64,000 bases of DNA from Vibrio gigantis (GCF_024347515.1 NZ_AP025493.1:1922001-1986000); one strand, 5' to 3'. Positions 28,171 through 37,614 are shown, counted from the first letter of the stretch. Notes: generated by a model from the letters alone, not told the origin. Numbers and translations are program-made.

Positions 28171-29835
28171 TTACTGATTAACGTAACAAACTGAGAAGGG
28201 AACTGACAGTCGCTCAAACTCCTTTATCCAGCGCCATTGGTTATCTTGTAATTTGTCGCCAGGACCTTTGACTTCAATCCAATGAAATTCACCATCCTTG
28301 AACGCAATCAAATCCGGCATCCCAGTTCGGAATAGTTTTAAATCACCCAATATCACCTTAAAGAGATCGACAACTAAGGGCTTGGGAATCGAAGCAATGC
28401 TGTGTTCGATGAGTGCTTTAGGGAAATGATTCCAATGAACAAAGGGATTAGCTATACCTTGCTTTTCATCGTAAGTATCGAGCAAATGGTTCAGTCCATG
28501 TTTGGATATCGTCTGAAACACGGCTTCAACCTGTTCGGCTCGCTTGTCTACGAAATCGGGATGGTACAAGTCCAGCGGTCGATGTTGGTAGCGATTGATA
28601 AAAGCGCCTTCTACATCAGAGAAAACGACATCCCAGAAAGCCAAACCAAACAAGCCACACAGAAAACTGTTTTCAGAAAAGTAGACATCCCAGCCTTGGT
28701 TCTCAAAATGCTGCTTTACCGCAAGCTCGACTCGCGTTTGGCTGAGGTCTAATTCCAGTTTTATCTCTTTGCAGATCGGCTTTATGGATCGTGAAACTTT
28801 GTGCCCTTGCTTCCGTAATAGCCTGTCTTCAAGCTTAATAGCGACTTCTAATTCTGATACATCTGATGGAGTAGCTTTCATTTGCGTGACAATGTCACAC
28901 ATTAAGTCTAACTCACCCTGTTTGTCATAGATACGCGCAAGTCGTTCTCTGCTCGGAGGAAGGACAGATTGTTTGAACCAAAAGATAGCTTGATCGTTTT
29001 GGTTGAGCCTTTCGAGATCGCGAGCAATATCATTGATCAAGCGCGCTCGTTTTCTGGCAATACTCCTGTGCTCTGATTCGGCGGGAATTGAGTTTAAAAG
29101 CCGTTCAAGAAACTCACTATCTTTGCGGTCACCTTCTGAATACAAGCGGTGAACATCGCGCATCTGGAGCAATTGGTTGAGTTGATCTCTGGAGGTGAAG
29201 AAGCGGCACTGTTTGCTTAATGGGTAGTTCTCAAAGGTATTGAGCCCAAGGTCGCTTAAAACGAACTGGCTTAAGTCTTGATAGGTATTGGCAAAGAACA
29301 GCAACAGTAATACATCGATAACTTGAGATTCGACGACGTAAATACAGTCGAAGGGGAGGCTTTGAAATTGATCAAAAGGTTGGTGTTCAAGTCGTAACAA
29401 CAGCTCATCTTTCTTGGCCGTTTTGTTGCTCTTAAGGGCGGGGAATACGCTCAACAACTCTGGTTTGGTAAGCAAGTGCAACCCGATCTCGACCTCACTA
29501 ATGACGAGGTCATGTTGCTCTGCAGGATGACTTAACGTAATAAAACCTGAGGTGCTTAGCTCTTGTAGTGCGCTATTTAAATCGGGAATCTCTACATAGT
29601 TGAGTTTATCGCTGCGAAACCAACAACCTCTACGCGAAAGCAAACGAACCATTAAACACTGGCTTGATACAGAAAGACGCTTGTATTCAGACAACCAACG
29701 GCGCTCATCGCCACTCAGAAGATCGGGGTAGAGTGTTTGAGCGTGTTCAATCAGTCGATTGAAGTTGTCTAGATAATAAGTCGGGGAGAGCTGAGGAGTG
29801 GTTTCTATCGTCAATGGAGAAGTCGCTTGATACAA
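28171..29835 (-). CDS. VRR-NUC nuclease, bacterial FAN1-like
   Basis: This 554-residue protein has an N-terminal helical/SAP-like part (YYLDNFNRLIEHAQTLYPDL, residues 20-39), a TPR-like middle, and a C-terminal VRR-NUC domain. The PD-(D/E)xK motif is complete: D508 in GMPDLIAF and E521-V-K523 in FHWIEVKGPGDKLQDNQ. FAN1 proteins are structure-specific nucleases that cut 5-prime flaps and help unhook interstrand crosslinks. No ATG precedes the conserved start; the only options are TTG at 29835 or a TTG seven codons on. The TTG at 29835 lies inside the T-run of the upstream gene's terminator, which makes the true start uncertain. Confidence 0.88.
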   Translation of the reverse strand: MYQATSPLTIETTPQLSPTYYLDNFNRLIEHAQTLYPDLLSGDERRWLSEYKRLSVSSQCLMVRLLSRRGCWFRSDKLNYVEIPDLNSALQELSTSGFITLSHPAEQHDLVISEVEIGLHLLTKPELLSVFPALKSNKTAKKDELLLRLEHQPFDQFQSLPFDCIYVVESQVIDVLLLLFFANTYQDLSQFVLSDLGLNTFENYPLSKQCRFFTSRDQLNQLLQMRDVHRLYSEGDRKDSEFLERLLNSIPAESEHRSIARKRARLINDIARDLERLNQNDQAIFWFKQSVLPPSRERLARIYDKQGELDLMCDIVTQMKATPSDVSELEVAIKLEDRLLRKQGHKVSRSIKPICKEIKLELDLSQTRVELAVKQHFENQGWDVYFSENSFLCGLFGLAFWDVVFSDVEGAFINRYQHRPLDLYHPDFVDKRAEQVEAVFQTISKHGLNHLLDTYDEKQGIANPFVHWNHFPKALIEHSIASIPKPLVVDLFKVILGDLKLFRTGMPDLIAFKDGEFHWIEVKGPGDKLQDNQWRWIKEFERLSVPFSVCYVNQ

Positions 29836-29864
29836 AAAGAGCCTAACCCTAAGGTTAAGCTCTT
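29832..29864 (-). terminator. intrinsic terminator of the OFA-type transporter
   Basis: On the minus strand AAGAGC/GCTCTT and TAACC/GGTTA pair with one mismatch, followed by five T. It lies 29 bp past the transporter stop codon and overlaps the proposed start of the nuclease gene. Confidence 0.75.
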
Positions 29865-29892
29865 CAGTAACAAATTCAATCTTTTCTGACGA

Positions 29893-31131
29893 TTAAGCTT
29901 GAGATGCTTTCAGTTCAGAAACTTTAGCTTCAGAGATAGGCTTAGTGATGATTGCTAGAACAATACACACTGCCATCATAACTGCAGAGATTGTGTAAGC
30001 TAGGCCGTAACCTTCGCCGTTCGACATTGAGAAACCAACAACTGCTGCACCGATAGCGCCGCCGATACCCCATGCCGTGTAAAGCACGCCGTAGTTAGTA
30101 CCGTAGTTTTTCAGGCCGTAGAACTCAGCAGTAAGTGTTGGGAATACAGCTAGAAGTGTACCGTAACCAACAGCTGCGATAGCCGTACCAATGATTAGCG
30201 TGAATTCAGAGTTGAACGTAGCGAATAGAGCCATGTTCGCGCCTTGAAGGATGAACGCTAGAAGTAGAGTACGTACGCCACCAATTTTATCTGCAAGCAT
30301 ACCCGCAGCAACACGGCCGCCTGAGTTAAATACTGCAAGGATAGACGCTAGGTAAACTGCATTTGGCAGGTTAGCTTGAACGCTAGCAATCGTAGTGATG
30401 TTACCGATGATCATTAGACCAACAGATGCTGCGAACGCGTACATGATCCATAGAGAGTAGAACTGAGGAGTCTTCAGCATTACTTTCCAAGTTAGATCTT
30501 CAGTTTTCTTAACCGCTTTAGGTGCTTGGCCTGCTTTTACTTTAGGTTCAGCTGGCGTGTAATCCGCTGGTGGGTTGTTGATTGTTGCTGCTAGAGGTAC
30601 TGCGATTGCAAGTACACCAACACCAAGAATCATAAAGCTGGTTTGGATACCCATGCTGTCGATTAGCGCAGAAGTTACTGGTGCTAGGTAGATAGCCGCA
30701 AGACCGAAGCCTGCTGCGATAAGACCGTTAACCATACCTTTCTTAGAAGAGTGGAACCACTTCATTGCTGATGGAGAAAGACACGCGTAACCGAAGCCGA
30801 TACCAGCACCTGTCATAACACCAAACGTTAGGTTCAGCATCATTGGCGTTGTAGCGAAACCAGAAGCAATCATGCCTAGGCCTGTAAGCGCTGTACCTAG
30901 GATAAGGATCTTACGTGGACCCATACGGTCTTGTAGGATGCCTGCAACAAGAAGACAAACAGAGAATGTGATAGTTGCAATAGCGTAAGGAGAAGATGCT
31001 TCAGCAGCACTCCAACCAGCTTCAGTGACTAGCGCTTTGTTAAATACACTCCAAGCATACAGGATGCCAAGACAAAGGTTGATACAGAAGCCTGCTAGCA
31101 GGATACGTGTTGCTTTATCAATCTTGCTCAT
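29893..31131 (-). CDS. OFA-family MFS transporter (oxalate/formate antiporter type)
   Basis: ATG 31131 (MSKIDKATRILLAGF) is preceded by GAG at a good distance; an in-frame ATG at 31152 is possible. The 412-residue product has twelve membrane helices and the OFA features AWSVFNKAL near the start, the loop motif QDRMGPRKIL, and SPSAMKWFHSSKKGMVNG in the fourth-fifth helix region. Family members move oxalate, formate, pyruvate or other small carboxylates. The codon choice is very regular (many GTA, GCT, AAC), suggesting high expression. The long upstream region fits complex control. Confidence 0.85.
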   Translation of the reverse strand: MSKIDKATRILLAGFCINLCLGILYAWSVFNKALVTEAGWSAAEASSPYAIATITFSVCLLVAGILQDRMGPRKILILGTALTGLGMIASGFATTPMMLNLTFGVMTGAGIGFGYACLSPSAMKWFHSSKKGMVNGLIAAGFGLAAIYLAPVTSALIDSMGIQTSFMILGVGVLAIAVPLAATINNPPADYTPAEPKVKAGQAPKAVKKTEDLTWKVMLKTPQFYSLWIMYAFAASVGLMIIGNITTIASVQANLPNAVYLASILAVFNSGGRVAAGMLADKIGGVRTLLLAFILQGANMALFATFNSEFTLIIGTAIAAVGYGTLLAVFPTLTAEFYGLKNYGTNYGVLYTAWGIGGAIGAAVVGFSMSNGEGYGLAYTISAVMMAVCIVLAIITKPISEAKVSELKASQA

Positions 31132-31725
31132 TTTTATTCTCAGTTTTGTCATCGGTTAGTGGAGAGCCACTTAACTAAAGACGGGTTATTGTGATTGTTT
31201 CTTCAAAATTAGTTTGCGTTTATCAACAGATAGCGCAAAAGAGCGCGGATTATAACCAATAAAAATGTGATTGGAATCTCTTTTTCCATTTTTGGTCAAT
31301 TAAATTCATTTTGTTAATGAGTTGTTTTTCATTGGTTTTTAAAATGTTTGCAACACCCTTCTATTTTGTTCTTTTTCGCTTTGTCTTCTTATTATTTCAG
31401 GGATTTTGAGGTGATGGTTTTTGAATAGACGCGTATTCCGTGCGGATATCACAGAGTTACAAATAATTTTAATTAATTTCTAAGGTTAATTTTGTGTAAC
31501 AAAATAAATCGAAATGGCGCTTTGTTCATATGAGACAAGGAGTAGCGGAGTTTTACTAAAAACAGAATGTTAAGTAATTGTTAAGGTGACTTTTTGTTAG
31601 TACCTTTGCTTACATTTTGTTCGATTTGAGGGGTTGTGTTGTCGGAAAAAAGTGGGAAAATAGTACGCAAACTGAGATTCCAAATTTGAAAGGATGCGTT
31701 TCCAACTTATGGTGAGGCGAGTATT
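31132..31725. other. intergenic region between divergent genes, no coding seen
   Basis: The 594 bp are AT-rich and shared by the promoters of the OFA transporter (minus) and the small membrane protein (plus). A TGTGA half site occurs at 31266-31270, but its partner half is poor, so I do not call a CRP site. No reading frame with a start context was found. Confidence 0.5.
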
Positions 31726-32106
31726 ATGAAACTGTTTTTAATTTTATTGATGTCAATTTCTGGTGGTGTAGCGGCAGCTGACCATATTCACTCTTTCCTA
31801 TTCGGCTTCTATGTTGCGGCGCTAGCAGTTGGTAGTTGCTACTGGCTTGCATTCCGTAGCACGCGTTTCCCACAGTTGGCATTAGTGCTATTGATGTGTG
31901 GCTTTTTTGCAAAAATTGCAGTGACTGTTGTCGGTGTTTCTTGGGGTATTTCGAACGATATCATTCAATCGCCGTTCATTTTCTCATTGTCATACCTGTT
32001 CTTCTTAGTAGTTGTGTCTTACGTTTGGTTTGCATACCGCGATAAATTGACGTTAAAACAGCGCGCTAAGCAGGTAGAAGAGTCTCGCAAACAAGCGGCA
32101 GCATAA
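31726..32106 (+). CDS. small inner-membrane protein, 126 residues, unknown function
   Basis: It begins MKLFLILLMSISGGVAAADH and has about four hydrophobic helices (residues 1-18, 25-43, 49-70, 83-104), followed by a charged, basic and Gln-rich cytoplasmic tail (LKQRAKQVEESRKQAAA). GAGG lies 8 bp before ATG 31726 and a strong terminator follows at once. The first segment could be a signal peptide rather than a retained helix. I do not recognise a named family. Confidence 0.75.
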   Translation: MKLFLILLMSISGGVAAADHIHSFLFGFYVAALAVGSCYWLAFRSTRFPQLALVLLMCGFFAKIAVTVVGVSWGISNDIIQSPFIFSLSYLFFLVVVSYVWFAYRDKLTLKQRAKQVEESRKQAAA

Positions 32107-32122
32107 TTCAAAACGAATTTTC

Positions 32123-32150
32123 AAAAGCCTTCTTCGGAAGGCTTTTTTGA
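32123..32150 (+). terminator. intrinsic terminator after the small membrane protein
   Basis: AAAAGCCTTC (32123-32132), loop TTCG, GAAGGCTTTT (32137-32146) and further T: a perfect stem with a stable tetraloop. Confidence 0.9.
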
Positions 32151-32180
32151 TCCAGTGAAAGTTTATATGGCCGCAGATAA

Positions 32181-32216
32181 AAGAAACCCCAGTATGGCGA
32201 CATACTGGGGTTTCTT
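32181..32216. terminator. 16-bp hairpin, terminator of yajD
   Basis: AAGAAACCCCAGTATG (32181-32196) pairs perfectly with 32201-32216 around GCGA. It lies 26 bp past the yajD stop codon on the minus strand; T-rich ends exist on both sides, so it may act both ways. Confidence 0.8.
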
Positions 32217-32241
32217 GTTATTAATCCTTGATGAAGAACGT

Positions 32242-32586
32242 TTACTTTTTCATCATCTTCGCTAGGTCAGCAAACGGGTTGTGTGTCGCGGACTGATGAT
32301 CATCTAAACTTGCTTTTGCATCCATACCATAACGTTCATGGTCAGTGTATTTTGAATGCTCATGATCGTGACAGTATAGGCACAATAGTTCCCAGTTACT
32401 GCCATCTCCAGGGTTGTTTGTATGGTCGTGATCCACGTGGTGAACAGTAAGCTCTCTCAAGTTTGAGTAAACAAATTCACGCGCACATTTACCACAAACC
32501 CAAGGGTACAGTTTTAGTGCTTTTTCGCGATAGCCTTTCTCTTGGCGAGCGTACGCTGCACTCGAACCTGTGTAATCAGAAGACAT
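32242..32586 (-). CDS. yajD: HNH nuclease family protein YajD
   Basis: ATG 32586 has AAGGA seven bases upstream; a TTG two codons earlier is not needed. The 114-residue protein carries zinc-binding CGKC and CLYC pairs and the HNH core LTVHHVDHDHTNNPGDGSNW. YajD proteins are small HNH-domain proteins of unproven cellular role, presumed to be DNA endonucleases. The length matches the E. coli protein. Confidence 0.9.
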   Translation of the reverse strand: MSSDYTGSSAAYARQEKGYREKALKLYPWVCGKCAREFVYSNLRELTVHHVDHDHTNNPGDGSNWELLCLYCHDHEHSKYTDHERYGMDAKASLDDHQSATHNPFADLAKMMKK

Positions 32587-32892
32587 TGCCAAATCCTTAT
32601 CAATTGTAATATCCCGATTTTATCACAGCTTTCTTGAAGCTGTCGGTATGTCATTCGTAAAATCATTGCTAAATGATACGGTGGATTTACCCAAATCACA
32701 TTGAAGTTTGAATACGTACTTATCTTTTAGACACACTAACTCTTAACTACACAAGCTAGCATTAAAGCGGGTTATGTCTTTCTGGAATAAGCCATGCTTA
32801 ACAGTTTGAAAATAAATCGTATTCAGGGGTTTTAACCACAGACATGTGACCTAATATCAGTTTGTGAGACCCTATATTAATAAGGAAATATC
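32587..32892. other. intergenic region between yajD and yghU
   Basis: This divergent promoter region of 306 bp has no coding frame that I can support. A possible -10 for yghU is TATATT at 32873-32878. Nothing else stands out. Confidence 0.45.
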
Positions 32893-33750
32893 ATGTCAGA
32901 ACAATACACTCCGCCAAAAGTTTGGGTTAACGATACCGATGGTGGAAACAAATGGGCAAACATCAATAGTCCTGAATCTGGCGCTCGGTTTGAGAAAGAG
33001 CTTCCTGTTGGTGACCATGCTTTCCAATTGTATTCTCTTGGCACACCTAACGGTCAGAAAGTCACTATCTTGCTTGAAGAGTTGTTAGCGGCGGGTGTTA
33101 AAGAAGCTGAATATGATGCGTACTTGATCAACATCGGTGAGGCTGAACAGTTCTCCTCTGGCTTTGTTGGAGTGAATCCAAACTCTAAAATACCAGCTCT
33201 TGTTGATAAATCTGGTGCTGAAGACGTTAATGTTTTCGAGTCAGCTTCTATCTTGATGCATCTAGCAGAAAAATTTGGTCACTTCTTACCAAACGAAGGG
33301 GCGTCAAGAACGCAAACTATCAACTGGTTATTCTGGGCACAAGGTTCAGCCCCATTCCTAGGTGGCGGCTTTGGTCACTTCTACGCTTACGCTGATGAAA
33401 AGCAAGAATACCCAATTAACCGTTTTGCGATGGAAGCTAAGCGTCAGCTAGACGTGTTAGACAAACAACTCGCAAATAACACATTTGTGGCGGGTGAAGA
33501 GCTAAGCATTGCTGATATCGCGATTTGGCCTTGGTACGGCAACCTTGTGCTAGGCAAAATCTACGATGCAGCTGAGTTTCTACAGGTTGAGTCTTACACC
33601 AACGTTGTACGCTGGGCAAAGCAACTGGAAGCGCGAGAAGGCTTCCAACGAGGTCGAGTGGTTAACCGTTCATTTGGCGAAGAGTGGGAGCAAGTACCAG
33701 AGCGCCATTCTGCGGAAGACATCGATAAAGTTTTGAAACTAAAGCCGTAA
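32893..33750 (+). CDS. yghU: glutathione-dependent disulfide-bond oxidoreductase YghU
   Basis: The 285 residues match the Nu-class glutathione transferase YghU in length and order. An N-terminal extension (MSEQYTPPKVW) is followed by a thioredoxin-fold domain with YSLGTPNGQKVTILLEE, then PALVDKSG and the glutathione-binding FESASILMHLAE. The helical domain has GEELSIADIAIWPWYG. These proteins reduce disulfides and organic peroxides using two glutathione molecules. AAGGAAATATC precedes ATG 32893. Confidence 0.92.
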   Translation: MSEQYTPPKVWVNDTDGGNKWANINSPESGARFEKELPVGDHAFQLYSLGTPNGQKVTILLEELLAAGVKEAEYDAYLINIGEAEQFSSGFVGVNPNSKIPALVDKSGAEDVNVFESASILMHLAEKFGHFLPNEGASRTQTINWLFWAQGSAPFLGGGFGHFYAYADEKQEYPINRFAMEAKRQLDVLDKQLANNTFVAGEELSIADIAIWPWYGNLVLGKIYDAAEFLQVESYTNVVRWAKQLEAREGFQRGRVVNRSFGEEWEQVPERHSAEDIDKVLKLKP

Positions 33751-33786
33751 TCTCTATATAGTTAGTTCTATATATCGTTAGATAAG

Positions 33787-33823
33787 AAGCGCCATGTATC
33801 GTTTTGTATATGGCGCTTTTTTT
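33787..33823 (+). terminator. intrinsic terminator of yghU
   Basis: AAGCGCCAT (33787-33795) pairs with ATGGCGCTT (33810-33818), followed by a run of T. Confidence 0.85.
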
Positions 33824-33978
33824 ATCCTGTTACTTGTCAAATTGATTCAAATTTAAAGCCATTATTACAAATTGGTAAAAGTGATTTTATTTAAATTGGG
33901 ATTATCATTAATTCTGTTATAAATATAATGCGCTCCATCAGAAAGATTTTGCCTTTAGGCATGGTGGGTAAGCGAATG

Positions 33979-35202
33979 TTGAAACAGAAAGAAAAAATTG
34001 TTGTGGTTGGTGGAGGTGCTGCTGGCCTTGAATTGGTTACGCGTTTAGGTCGTGACAAACGTTATGACGTGACACTCGTTGAGCCGTCGTCACATCACTA
34101 CTGGAAACCTCGCTTGCACGAAATTGCAGCAGGAACATTCGACGAAGAGCTCGACGCTGTTAGCTACTTCCAGCATGCATCTTGTAATGGCTACACTTAC
34201 GTTCAAGCTTCAATGAGTGGATTAGAGCGTGCTAACAAAGTCATCCAGTTGAACCACTTTAGCGGTACGACTCAAGAGTTCGAATACGACTATCTCGTTA
34301 TCGCTGTAGGTGCTATCAGCAATGACTTTAAAACAGAAGGTGTCAGTGAACACTGTTTATTCCTCGATTCAGCAGGGCAAGCACAGAAAGCTTGGCAGGA
34401 AATCAACCCTCTACTGAGAGCAAGCAGTCAGCGTAAAATTTCAATTGTTGGCGCAGGTGCAACCGGTGTTGAGCTGGCGGCAGAGTTGGCAAAAGTGAGC
34501 GCCAAGCTACAGCGTTATCGTCAGGAAGGTAGCCTTGAAATTACTTTGATTGAAGCGGCAGATCGCGTGTTACCTGCTGGGCCAGAATGTATGTCGAAAC
34601 GAGTTCATGAAGCTCTGGTAAAACAAGGTATTAACGTTAGAACTGGGACTCGAATTCAAAGAGCAGAAGAGGCGAAATTAGTCACTTCAGAAGAAGAGGT
34701 TATTTCAGCAGATCTGCAAGTATGGGCTGCTGGTATTAAATGTGCAGATTGGCTAAGTGAATTAGACGGTTTAGAAACAAATCGAATCAATCAATTAGTG
34801 GTAGATCAGACACTAAGAACGACCAACGATAACGATATTTTTGTGATTGGTGATAGTGCAGAGTGCCCTCAACCGGATGGTTCTTTTGTTCCACCAAGAG
34901 CTCAAGCTGCGAATCAAGCCGCAGGTCACTTGGCTCAGCAGTTCAAGCGTTTAGCGAAAGGCAAGGCGTTACAACCCTTTGTTTTTCACGATGGAGGCAT
35001 GTTGGTAGCGGTTGGACATGACTATGCAGTCGGTGCTCTCATGAATGACAGAGTGCTTTTGCGTGGCAGATTAGTACGAAACCTTTACGACACTATTTTC
35101 CGTTTGCATCAGCGAGTCTTGTTTAGTTGGGGCAGAGTGACAGCACTAGTCGTCTTAAAGAGACTTAAATGCGCACTAAACCCATACAGTAAAAAGATTT
35201 AG
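33979..35202 (+). CDS. NDH-2-like NADH dehydrogenase (FAD-dependent)
   Basis: The chosen start, ATG 33979 (MLKQKEKIVVVGGGAAG), puts the FAD-binding GGGAAG at the usual distance; ATGs at 33928 and 33961 are in frame. The 407-residue protein has a second Rossmann motif (ISIVGAGATGVELAAELA) for NADH and the FAD-contact FVIGDSAECPQPDGSFVPPRAQAA. The C-terminal part is basic and amphipathic, as in enzymes that sit on the inner membrane surface. Type II dehydrogenases pass electrons from NADH to quinone without pumping ions. Whether it is Ndh itself or a paralogue is unclear. Confidence 0.82.
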   Translation: MKQKEKIVVVGGGAAGLELVTRLGRDKRYDVTLVEPSSHHYWKPRLHEIAAGTFDEELDAVSYFQHASCNGYTYVQASMSGLERANKVIQLNHFSGTTQEFEYDYLVIAVGAISNDFKTEGVSEHCLFLDSAGQAQKAWQEINPLLRASSQRKISIVGAGATGVELAAELAKVSAKLQRYRQEGSLEITLIEAADRVLPAGPECMSKRVHEALVKQGINVRTGTRIQRAEEAKLVTSEEEVISADLQVWAAGIKCADWLSELDGLETNRINQLVVDQTLRTTNDNDIFVIGDSAECPQPDGSFVPPRAQAANQAAGHLAQQFKRLAKGKALQPFVFHDGGMLVAVGHDYAVGALMNDRVLLRGRLVRNLYDTIFRLHQRVLFSWGRVTALVVLKRLKCALNPYSKKI

Positions 35203-35252
35203 TCATCGGGTATTTGTTCTAGGAATCAATACTCAAACTGATTCATCCTTAT

Positions 35253-35288
35253 AAAACGCCACGCTCAGAATTGAGTGTGGCGTTTTTT
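35253..35288 (+). terminator. intrinsic terminator of the NDH-2 gene
   Basis: A 15-bp stem (35253-35267 with 35272-35286, one G-T pair), loop GAAT and a run of eight T. Confidence 0.9.
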
Positions 35289-35493
35289 TTAGAGGTCGCT
35301 CTAGTTGCTCAATCGAGATGCACTTTTGTTCGGACAGATGCAGCTCTCGTGCTTTTACGACAATCGTGGCGAACCTTTTTAAATAAAGGACTCACTTCAA
35401 CATATTTTACTTTCCTTATAGATAGTGGTTCTAAAGCCCCCTAAAACAACAATTTAACTTCTCGCTAATGATCAAAATTTGTTTCTCAAGAAT

Positions 35494-35516
35494 TAATTGT
35501 TATGTTATAACGTATC
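35494..35516. promoter_or_regulatory. Zur box upstream of the zinc-uptake operon
   Basis: GTTATGTTATAAC at 35499-35511 matches 11 of the 12 fixed positions of the gammaproteobacterial Zur core GTTATANTATAAC. It lies 44 bp before the porin start codon and is framed by an outer inverted repeat AAGAATTAA / TTAATTCTT (35488-35496 and 35520-35528). Zinc-loaded Zur would repress. The encoded proteins agree with this. Confidence 0.75.
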
Positions 35517-35555
35517 AACTTAATTCTTGGTGAGTATTATAAAAGGAAAAATACA

Positions 35556-36692
35556 GTGAATAAAAAATTGGTTTCTCTAGCGATTGGTAGCACTCTTTCT
35601 GCCCCTGTTTTTGCTGATACGCTGTCAAACCCACAAATTGGTGTCGTACTTGATGGTTACTATCAGGACGGACAGCGTAATAATTCGGAACGTGATGAAG
35701 GATTTGGCCTTGGTCATACAGAGCTGAACATGTCGGCGAATATTGACGATAAGTTCTATGGCTCTTTAACGACCGTCATTGAAAGTCATGATGATGAAAC
35801 GGAGTTGTTGCTTGAAGAAGCGTTCATTGAAACCTTAACAATGCCTTATGGCTTGAGTATCCGAGGTGGTCGTTTCCTATCGGACTTTGGTTACCTGAAT
35901 AACCAACACATGCATACCGACAGTTTTGTTGAGCGTCCCGCTGCTTACCGTACCTTCTTGGGTTCTCATTATTACGATGATGGTGTGCGCGCAAACATTG
36001 TTCTTCCGACTGACCTGTATGTGAAGTTTGGGGTTGAAGCGCTAAGTGGTAGCAAGATGTCTTCTGTTGAGGATGGTTCTGATGTGGGTGTCTACACGAC
36101 AACCATGAAGTTGGGTGATGACTTCTCGGATTCATCAAGCTGGCAGTTTGGCCTGAGTTACTTACGTAACGAAAATGGCAAAACTCGAGAATTTGAAGAC
36201 CATGATCACGGGCATGACCACGACCACGATCATAGCCATGGTGCAGCGGTAACGGGCTCAAACCTATACGGTGCTGACTTTGTATGGAAGTGGGCGCCAA
36301 ATGGTAACTACAAATACCAGAACTTTACGCTAGCAGCAGAATACATGCTGTTGGATGGCATCGTGGATGACAAGTACAAAAATGATGCAGAATCCCCAGA
36401 TAACTTAGCAGCATATTATGTGTCGGGTGTTTATCGCTTTAGTCCGAGCTGGTCTGCGGGTCTGCGTTACGGTGAAGCTGAAAGCTACGATGGTCATGCT
36501 CACGGTGATCACATGCATTTTACTGCAATGAATGACAAAGAAGCAGATGCGATGGTTGCTTGGGACTCATCTCATTTTGGTACGGTTAGGGCACAATATT
36601 CTCGTGTTGAAAACCAAAGCAAAGAGACAGATAACGTCTTTACCTTGCAATATGTAATGACCTTTGGGGCGCATGGTGCTCATGCGTTCTAG
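35556..36692 (+). CDS. His-rich outer-membrane protein, probable zinc-uptake porin
   Basis: GTG 35556 with AAAGGA upstream gives 378 residues. It has a Sec signal (cleavage after VFA, about residue 20), alternating beta-strand pattern throughout, and a terminal Phe typical of outer-membrane barrels. Three His-rich segments stand out: DHDHGHDHDHDHSHG at 215-229, GHAHGDHMHF beginning at 313, and HGAHAF at the C-terminus. These suit metal capture at extracellular loops. It heads the operon behind a Zur-like box and overlaps the binding-protein gene. It is not a TonB-dependent receptor (no TonB box or plug), so passive, metal-attracting diffusion is inferred. Confidence 0.8.
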   Translation: MNKKLVSLAIGSTLSAPVFADTLSNPQIGVVLDGYYQDGQRNNSERDEGFGLGHTELNMSANIDDKFYGSLTTVIESHDDETELLLEEAFIETLTMPYGLSIRGGRFLSDFGYLNNQHMHTDSFVERPAAYRTFLGSHYYDDGVRANIVLPTDLYVKFGVEALSGSKMSSVEDGSDVGVYTTTMKLGDDFSDSSSWQFGLSYLRNENGKTREFEDHDHGHDHDHDHSHGAAVTGSNLYGADFVWKWAPNGNYKYQNFTLAAEYMLLDGIVDDKYKNDAESPDNLAAYYVSGVYRFSPSWSAGLRYGEAESYDGHAHGDHMHFTAMNDKEADAMVAWDSSHFGTVRAQYSRVENQSKETDNVFTLQYVMTFGAHGAHAF

Positions 36693-37614
36693 GAAATTAC
36701 TCCTAACAATGGCAACAGGTGTTGCCGTTGTATCCTCATCTATAATGGTATCTTCGCCTGCAATGGCGTTGAATATTTTCGTTTGTGAGCCTGAGTGGCA
36801 AGCGCTTATACATAGCCATGCCCCTGAAGCTAACATCTACTCGGCGACCACAGCCATGCAGGATCCACACTACGTGCAAGCGAGACCGTCGCTTATTGCC
36901 AAAATGCGCCAAGCTGACATGGCAATGTGTTCTGGCTCTGAATTAGAAGTAGGTTGGTTGCCAATGCTGCAAGTACGTAGTGGTAACCCTGCGGTTCAAG
37001 ATAGCGCACCAACCATGTTATACGCGAGCGATATGGTTGGTATGCTTGATACCCATGACTATGTTGATCGAAGCATGGGGGACATCCACGCTCATGGAAA
37101 TCCACATGTTCAGTTTGCTGCTGAATATATGATTCCTATATCAAGAGAAGTCACCAAACGTTTACAGCTAATAGACCCTGATAATTCACCTGTTTATATG
37201 CGGAATGGCATGAAATTTCGTGCTAACTGGCGTAAAAAATTGGCAGAGTGGGAAACGAAAGCTGAACCTTTACAAGGTAAAAAGGTGGTCGGTTACCATG
37301 CCACGTATCGTTACCTTTTTGATTGGTTAGACATGACGCAAATTGCCGACTTAGAACCCAAGCCAGGTATTTCGCCGACAACAGCGCATTTGCAGACGTT
37401 AACGAAACTTGATCCTGCTTCATTTGATGCCATCGTATATTCATCGCACCAAGATAAGCGTCCTGCTAATTGGCTCAATCAACAAACCGGTAAGCCTATG
37501 GTTCAGTTACCACTTTCAGTTTCAGAAGGACAGAGCTTAGACGAGATGTACGATCAAGTGATTGATGATCTGTTGGATCTGTTGGTCGACTCAGAAATAC
37601 CTGAGAGCTCGTGA
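36682..37614 (+). CDS. zinc/manganese-type ABC transporter substrate-binding protein (ZnuA-like)
   Basis: ATG 36682 gives a proper Sec signal (MRSRKLLLTMATGVAVVSSS, cleavage near AMA); ATG 36673 is also in frame. The 311-residue protein belongs to the ZnuA/TroA cluster: metal-ligand region GDIHAHGNPHVQ with His at 136, 138 and 142, a second His in GYHATYRYLFDW, and a third region YSSHQDKRP. The long His-rich loop of E. coli ZnuA is missing. It begins inside the porin gene and ends on the permease start, so the three are co-translated. It would deliver zinc (or a similar divalent metal) to the permease. Confidence 0.87.
   Translation: MRSRKLLLTMATGVAVVSSSIMVSSPAMALNIFVCEPEWQALIHSHAPEANIYSATTAMQDPHYVQARPSLIAKMRQADMAMCSGSELEVGWLPMLQVRSGNPAVQDSAPTMLYASDMVGMLDTHDYVDRSMGDIHAHGNPHVQFAAEYMIPISREVTKRLQLIDPDNSPVYMRNGMKFRANWRKKLAEWETKAEPLQGKKVVGYHATYRYLFDWLDMTQIADLEPKPGISPTTAHLQTLTKLDPASFDAIVYSSHQDKRPANWLNQQTGKPMVQLPLSVSEGQSLDEMYDQVIDDLLDLLVDSEIPESS

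Noticed and set aside
31259..31285. CRP site upstream of the OFA transporter
   Set aside because: TGTGA is present but the expected TCACA half is absent.
33895..33925. ATTATCATTAATT stretch upstream of the NDH-2 gene as a Fur box
   Set aside because: Only one half resembles the consensus; the dyad is missing, and the gene has no iron-uptake role.
35824..36300. 158-codon frame antisense to the His-rich outer-membrane protein
   Set aside because: It mirrors a well-supported gene; its His and Gln-rich composition is a by-product of the opposite frame, and it has no ribosome site.
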